DNA of 64,000 nucleotides from the NCBI RefSeq assembly GCF_002797895.1, contig NZ_PGES01000001.1:5394001-5458000 (forward strand), read 5' to 3'. Positions 59,894-64,000 of this stretch are shown here, one piece after another. The first letter of the stretch is position 1. Each line of letters begins with the position of its first letter. Both the position numbers and the translations under genes were made by a program. Source of the DNA: Janthinobacterium sp. 67 (lineage in GTDB: Bacteria; Pseudomonadota; Gammaproteobacteria; Burkholderiales; Burkholderiaceae_D). The notes below the pieces were generated by a model, which had not been told where the DNA came from, made no database searches, and saw only the letters and a program-made list of their open reading frames with translations.

Positions 59894-59988
59894 GTAGGTC
59901 GGATTAGGCGCGCAGCGCCGTAATCCGACAACATTGTTGGCGCCGCTGGTGTTGTCGGCTTACGCGCTTGCGCGCTAAGCCGACCTAC
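59894..59988. repeat. REP-like doublet 3
   Basis: Unit 1 (59894-59932) GTAGGTCGGATTA ... TAATCCGACAAC; unit 2 (59951-59988) GTTGTCGGCTTA ... TAAGCCGACCTAC, facing each other as in doublet 1. The variable pair is A-T in unit 1 and C-G in unit 2. It lies between the convergent ugpQ and TonB receptor genes. Confidence 0.88.
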
Positions 59989-60000
59989 GTTTCAAACAGC

Positions 60001-62052
60001 TTAGAAAGTTACACGCATGCCGACCGTCAAGTTGCGCCCCGTCAACGGCGCCGCATTCTTGATGAACGAAGTGTGACTGTACGCCAGTTCATTCGTCAGG
60101 TTATTCGCCTTGATGTAGAACTGCGCCGGCGTCGTGCCGATGCGCGTGTCGTAGTTGGCGGACAGGTTCAGCATGTTGTAGCCCGGCGTTGCCGTTTCGA
60201 ATGCCGCCACTTTATCCTGCTTGCCCACGCGGTGGAACTCCGCCACGCCGCTCCATGCCTGCCAGTTGGCGTCGAACTTCACGCCGAAACGCTGTGCCGG
60301 GATGCGTGGCAAGTTGCCACCGCCGTCGGCCAGCTTGGCCCGCACGTAGTCGCCGAACACGCTGGCGCCGAACATGGGGTTCAGTTGCTGGCGGATCTGC
60401 CCTTCGACGCCCGTAAACGTGGCGTCGCGCTGGGCGTACTGGATCAGCTGGAAGCCTTCGTGGTTGTCCAGGGTGGAACCGAAAATATAATTGTCCACCT
60501 TGTTGCGGTAGGCGCTGGCCGAGAAGGTCGTGGCGCCCGCATATTTGCGCAAGGTCAAGTCGATATTGTTCGACGTTTCCTTGCCCAGGTTTTGATTGCC
60601 CAGTTCATAGGTCGCCGTGGCCATGTGCACACCGTGCGCATACAGTTCCTCGGCGCTCGGCAAACGGTGCGTGCGCGAAATGGTCGAACCGAGCGAATAC
60701 TGGGGCGCGAATTTCCACACGGCGCCCAGCGAGACCGAGGTGCCCTTGGCGCTGCGGTCCTGCAAGGTGGCGCTGTCGACCGTGATGTCTTGCCATTCGT
60801 GGCGCAAGCCCGCTTCGAAGCGCCATTGGTCGAGCTTGTATTCCTCGACCAGGAAGGCCGCGTGTTTCTTGGTGACCGTCGGCGCCACGTACGCTTCTTC
60901 GCCCAGGGCGGAGAAATCGCGCTTCGACGTTTGCAGGCCGACCACGCCGCGCCAGCCGAAGACGGGATGGTGTTCCATTTCCAGGCGCGCGTCGTGGCCC
61001 TTGTTCTTGAAGGTAGTGGCGATTTGCCTGCCTTCGATTTCATCGTGCTTGTAGTCGGTGAACGCGGCGCGCAGGCGCAGCTTGGCGAAGCCGGGCACGG
61101 GATCTCGCAACTCGCCGCGCACGTCCCAGCGCTCGCTCTTCAGCTTCACGTAGGGCACGCTTTCGTGTGCATGGTCGTGTTCCTCTTCATCACCGTGATC
61201 GTGGCCTTCGTGGCCGCCGCAATGCAGGTGCGTGCCGTGCGGGTGGCAGCTTTCGAATTCGTGGTTGTGGCCGGGCAAGCCGTATTCCGCGTGCTGGCTG
61301 GTGAAGGCCAGGCCCAGGAAGCCGCGCTGACCTACCCACGACACGCCCACGCTGCCCGTGTCCGTCTTGTTGTAGCTGCCGGCCACCCTGGAACCGCCTT
61401 CCCAGCCGCTGCCGACCTTGTATTCCTTGGCGTCGCGCTTGACGCCTTCCGCGTGAAAGGCGATGTTGCCGGAGCCGCCGGTCACTTCAAAGGCGCCCGC
61501 CTTTTCGCGCGCGGCCGAATTGGCGCGCACTTCGGCGCTGCCTTCAAAGCCTTTCGCCGGCACGCGCGTGGGGATTTTCTTGTCGATCACATTGACGACG
61601 CCGCCGACGGCGCCGCCGCCATAGGCCAGGGCGGACGGACCGCGCAAGACTTCAATCTGTTCCGACAGCATCGGCTCGGCCGCGACAGCATGGTCGGGGC
61701 TGATGGTTGACGCATCCTGCACTTCGGCGCCATCGGACAGCACCTTGACGCGCGGGCCATCCATGCCGCGGATGATGGGGCGGCTGGCGCCGGCGCCGAA
61801 ATGGCTGGACGTGATGCCGGGCTGGCCCGCCAGGGTTTCACCGAGGGTCGCCTCGCGGGCGCGCACCAGTTCCTCGCCTTCCAGTACGGTGACGGGCGTG
61901 CTCATGTCGTCGCTGCCCAGGGCCAGCGCGCTGGCCGAGACGGTGACGGCAGGCAAGGTTGTCGCCTGCTGCGCCAGCGCGCTGGCGGGAGCGGCAAAGG
62001 CCAGCATGATGGCCAGCGCGAGGGGAGTGGGTTGCTGTGGACGTACGGACAT
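60001..62052 (-). CDS. TonB-dependent outer-membrane receptor with His-rich loop, ZnuD-like
   Basis: A 683-residue receptor. A signal peptide (cleavage near ALAQQ) precedes the plug domain: PVTVLEGEELVRAREATLGETL, IIRGMDGPRVKVLSDGAEVQDAS, EQIEVLRGPSALAYGGGAVGGVVNVID. The barrel ends GRNLTVGMRVTF. A loop at about 265-300 is packed with His, Asp, Glu and Cys (CHPHGTHLHCGGHEGHDH), the type seen in ZnuD zinc receptors. It is divergent from a Fur-family regulator with a perfect palindromic operator between, which fits metal control. Zinc is the likely metal; copper or nickel is possible. Confidence 0.92.
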   Translation of the reverse strand: MSVRPQQPTPLALAIMLAFAAPASALAQQATTLPAVTVSASALALGSDDMSTPVTVLEGEELVRAREATLGETLAGQPGITSSHFGAGASRPIIRGMDGPRVKVLSDGAEVQDASTISPDHAVAAEPMLSEQIEVLRGPSALAYGGGAVGGVVNVIDKKIPTRVPAKGFEGSAEVRANSAAREKAGAFEVTGGSGNIAFHAEGVKRDAKEYKVGSGWEGGSRVAGSYNKTDTGSVGVSWVGQRGFLGLAFTSQHAEYGLPGHNHEFESCHPHGTHLHCGGHEGHDHGDEEEHDHAHESVPYVKLKSERWDVRGELRDPVPGFAKLRLRAAFTDYKHDEIEGRQIATTFKNKGHDARLEMEHHPVFGWRGVVGLQTSKRDFSALGEEAYVAPTVTKKHAAFLVEEYKLDQWRFEAGLRHEWQDITVDSATLQDRSAKGTSVSLGAVWKFAPQYSLGSTISRTHRLPSAEELYAHGVHMATATYELGNQNLGKETSNNIDLTLRKYAGATTFSASAYRNKVDNYIFGSTLDNHEGFQLIQYAQRDATFTGVEGQIRQQLNPMFGASVFGDYVRAKLADGGGNLPRIPAQRFGVKFDANWQAWSGVAEFHRVGKQDKVAAFETATPGYNMLNLSANYDTRIGTTPAQFYIKANNLTNELAYSHTSFIKNAAPLTGRNLTVGMRVTF

Positions 62053-62132
62053 GGGCAGGAATTCCTTATTCGCTATCGGTGTTGGCAGGGTTGGGGCAGT
62101 GCGTTGACGTGAAATGGCCTGCCCTAAGTTGA

Positions 62133-62154
62133 TAATGATAACCCATTATCATTA
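62133..62154. promoter_or_regulatory. Fur-family operator between receptor and regulator
   Basis: TAATGATAA (62133-62141) and TTATCATTA (62146-62154) are exact inverted repeats with a 4-base spacer CCCA. The half-site resembles Fur-family boxes. It lies 81 bases from the receptor start and 57 from the regulator start and probably represses both when metal is bound. Confidence 0.75.
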
Positions 62155-62210
62155 CTGTGTGACAGTTTTTCCGGCAGGGAGATACAGGCGGATGGTGTAT
62201 TCTGTTGGCT

Positions 62211-62651
62211 ATGGAACGCACAACACGTCAAAAAACCGCCATTCAAGCCGCCATCGAGTCGGCCCAGCGCCCCTTGTCGGCGCAGGAAATCCTCGAACAG
62301 GCCAGCTTGCAAGTGACGCAGCTGGGCATCGCCACCGTTTACCGCAACTTGAAGTCGCTGGTGCTGGAAGAAAAGGTGCACGTGGTGACCTTGCCGGGCG
62401 AAAACCCGCGCTACGAGTCGAACACGGTTGCCAATCACCACCACCACCACTTCCAGTGCACCACGTGCCAGCGCGTGTTCGACGTGCATGATTGCCCGGG
62501 CGACTTGAAGCGCATGGCGCCGCAAGGCTTTGTTGTCGAGCGCCACGAACTGACCCTGTACGGCCGCTGCGCCGACTGCAATGCGGCCGCCGGCGCCAGT
62601 GTGGCTGGCACAGCCCCGCACGCCTGCGCCAGTCACCACGACCCGGCGTGA
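62211..62651 (+). CDS. Fur-family metalloregulator, probably zinc-responsive
   Basis: A 146-residue regulator from the ATG at 62211 (MERTTRQKTAIQAAIESAQR). The winged helix contains PLSAQEILEQASLQVTQLGIATVYRNLKSLVLEE. The metal sites are seen as NHHHHHFQCTTCQRVFDVHDC and, late, YGRCADCNAAAG, giving the two CxxC pairs of a structural zinc site. The His-rich tail end (HACASHHDPA) may bind more metal. Divergent from the His-rich receptor with an operator between them, it is best read as Zur-like and self-regulated; a Fur or Mur type cannot be excluded. Confidence 0.88.
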   Translation: MERTTRQKTAIQAAIESAQRPLSAQEILEQASLQVTQLGIATVYRNLKSLVLEEKVHVVTLPGENPRYESNTVANHHHHHFQCTTCQRVFDVHDCPGDLKRMAPQGFVVERHELTLYGRCADCNAAAGASVAGTAPHACASHHDPA

Positions 62652-62772
62652 ACGGACAGGGGGGCATTGCCGGGCAGGCTTGCAACAATGCTGCCCGCCC
62701 GGCGCCAATTCCCGTACCTAGATCACGTATAATCTTCCCTTTAAAGCTGCCGCCACTCTTTGCCAAAAAAAC

Positions 62773-64000
<1,228 letters not shown>

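Overview
The window looks like chromosome of a betaproteobacterium of the family Oxalobacteraceae, most likely Janthinobacterium or a close relative. The basis is high GC, housekeeping protein sequences of betaproteobacterial type (GlnS, SbcB, type 2 PyrF, AlaS, GluQ) and several families of short intergenic palindromes. This taxonomic call is inference from protein and repeat character, not from a search.

Layout. 1-1.9 kb: end of a TonB-dependent receptor and gluQ. 2-6.5 kb: a type VI secretion fragment on the minus strand (tssF, tssG), then a decayed Rhs tip carrying a TNT-type NAD glycohydrolase toxin and two AT-rich small genes, probably immunity. 6.5-12.4 kb: a Tsx-like outer-membrane channel divergent from a four-gene BMP-type nucleoside ABC transporter. 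12.5-14.1 kb: an HDOD protein whose terminator T-tract is interrupted by an internally deleted IS1595-type element with a perfect 8-bp target duplication. 14.1-20.4 kb: M28 peptidase, MDR dehydrogenase/LysR pair, MFS exporter, luciferase-like monooxygenase. 20.6-29.7 kb: a carbohydrate cluster of galT, a degenerate M24-fold gene, galK, a GH2 glycosidase and a 1276-residue fusion of glycosidase, GT4 glycosyltransferase and UGM-like flavoprotein. 29.8-32.3 kb: tandem repeats, a lipoprotein, small genes and a candidate structured RNA. 32.3-38.6 kb: SDR, two TPM proteins, LemA, pyrF, sbcB, a DUF5610 protein. 38.7-46.6 kb: diguanylate cyclase, HPF-like protein, membrane proteins, flavin reductase, SDR and small genes including one with 9-residue tandem repeats. 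46.8-53.4 kb: CHASE histidine kinase, glnS, and a J-domain gene followed by three overlapping or closely spaced genes of unknown function. 53.5-59.8 kb: LysR/MFS pair, small genes, a LytS/LytTR two-component system, ugpQ. 60-64 kb: a His-rich ZnuD-like receptor divergent from a Fur-family regulator over a perfect palindromic operator, then the start of alaS.

Points most worth following: the three-module fusion with a probable internal start; the degenerate M24 protein locked between galT and galK; the J-domain operon; the orphan Rhs-TNT tip; and two families of intergenic hairpins that show compensatory base changes between copies inside this window.
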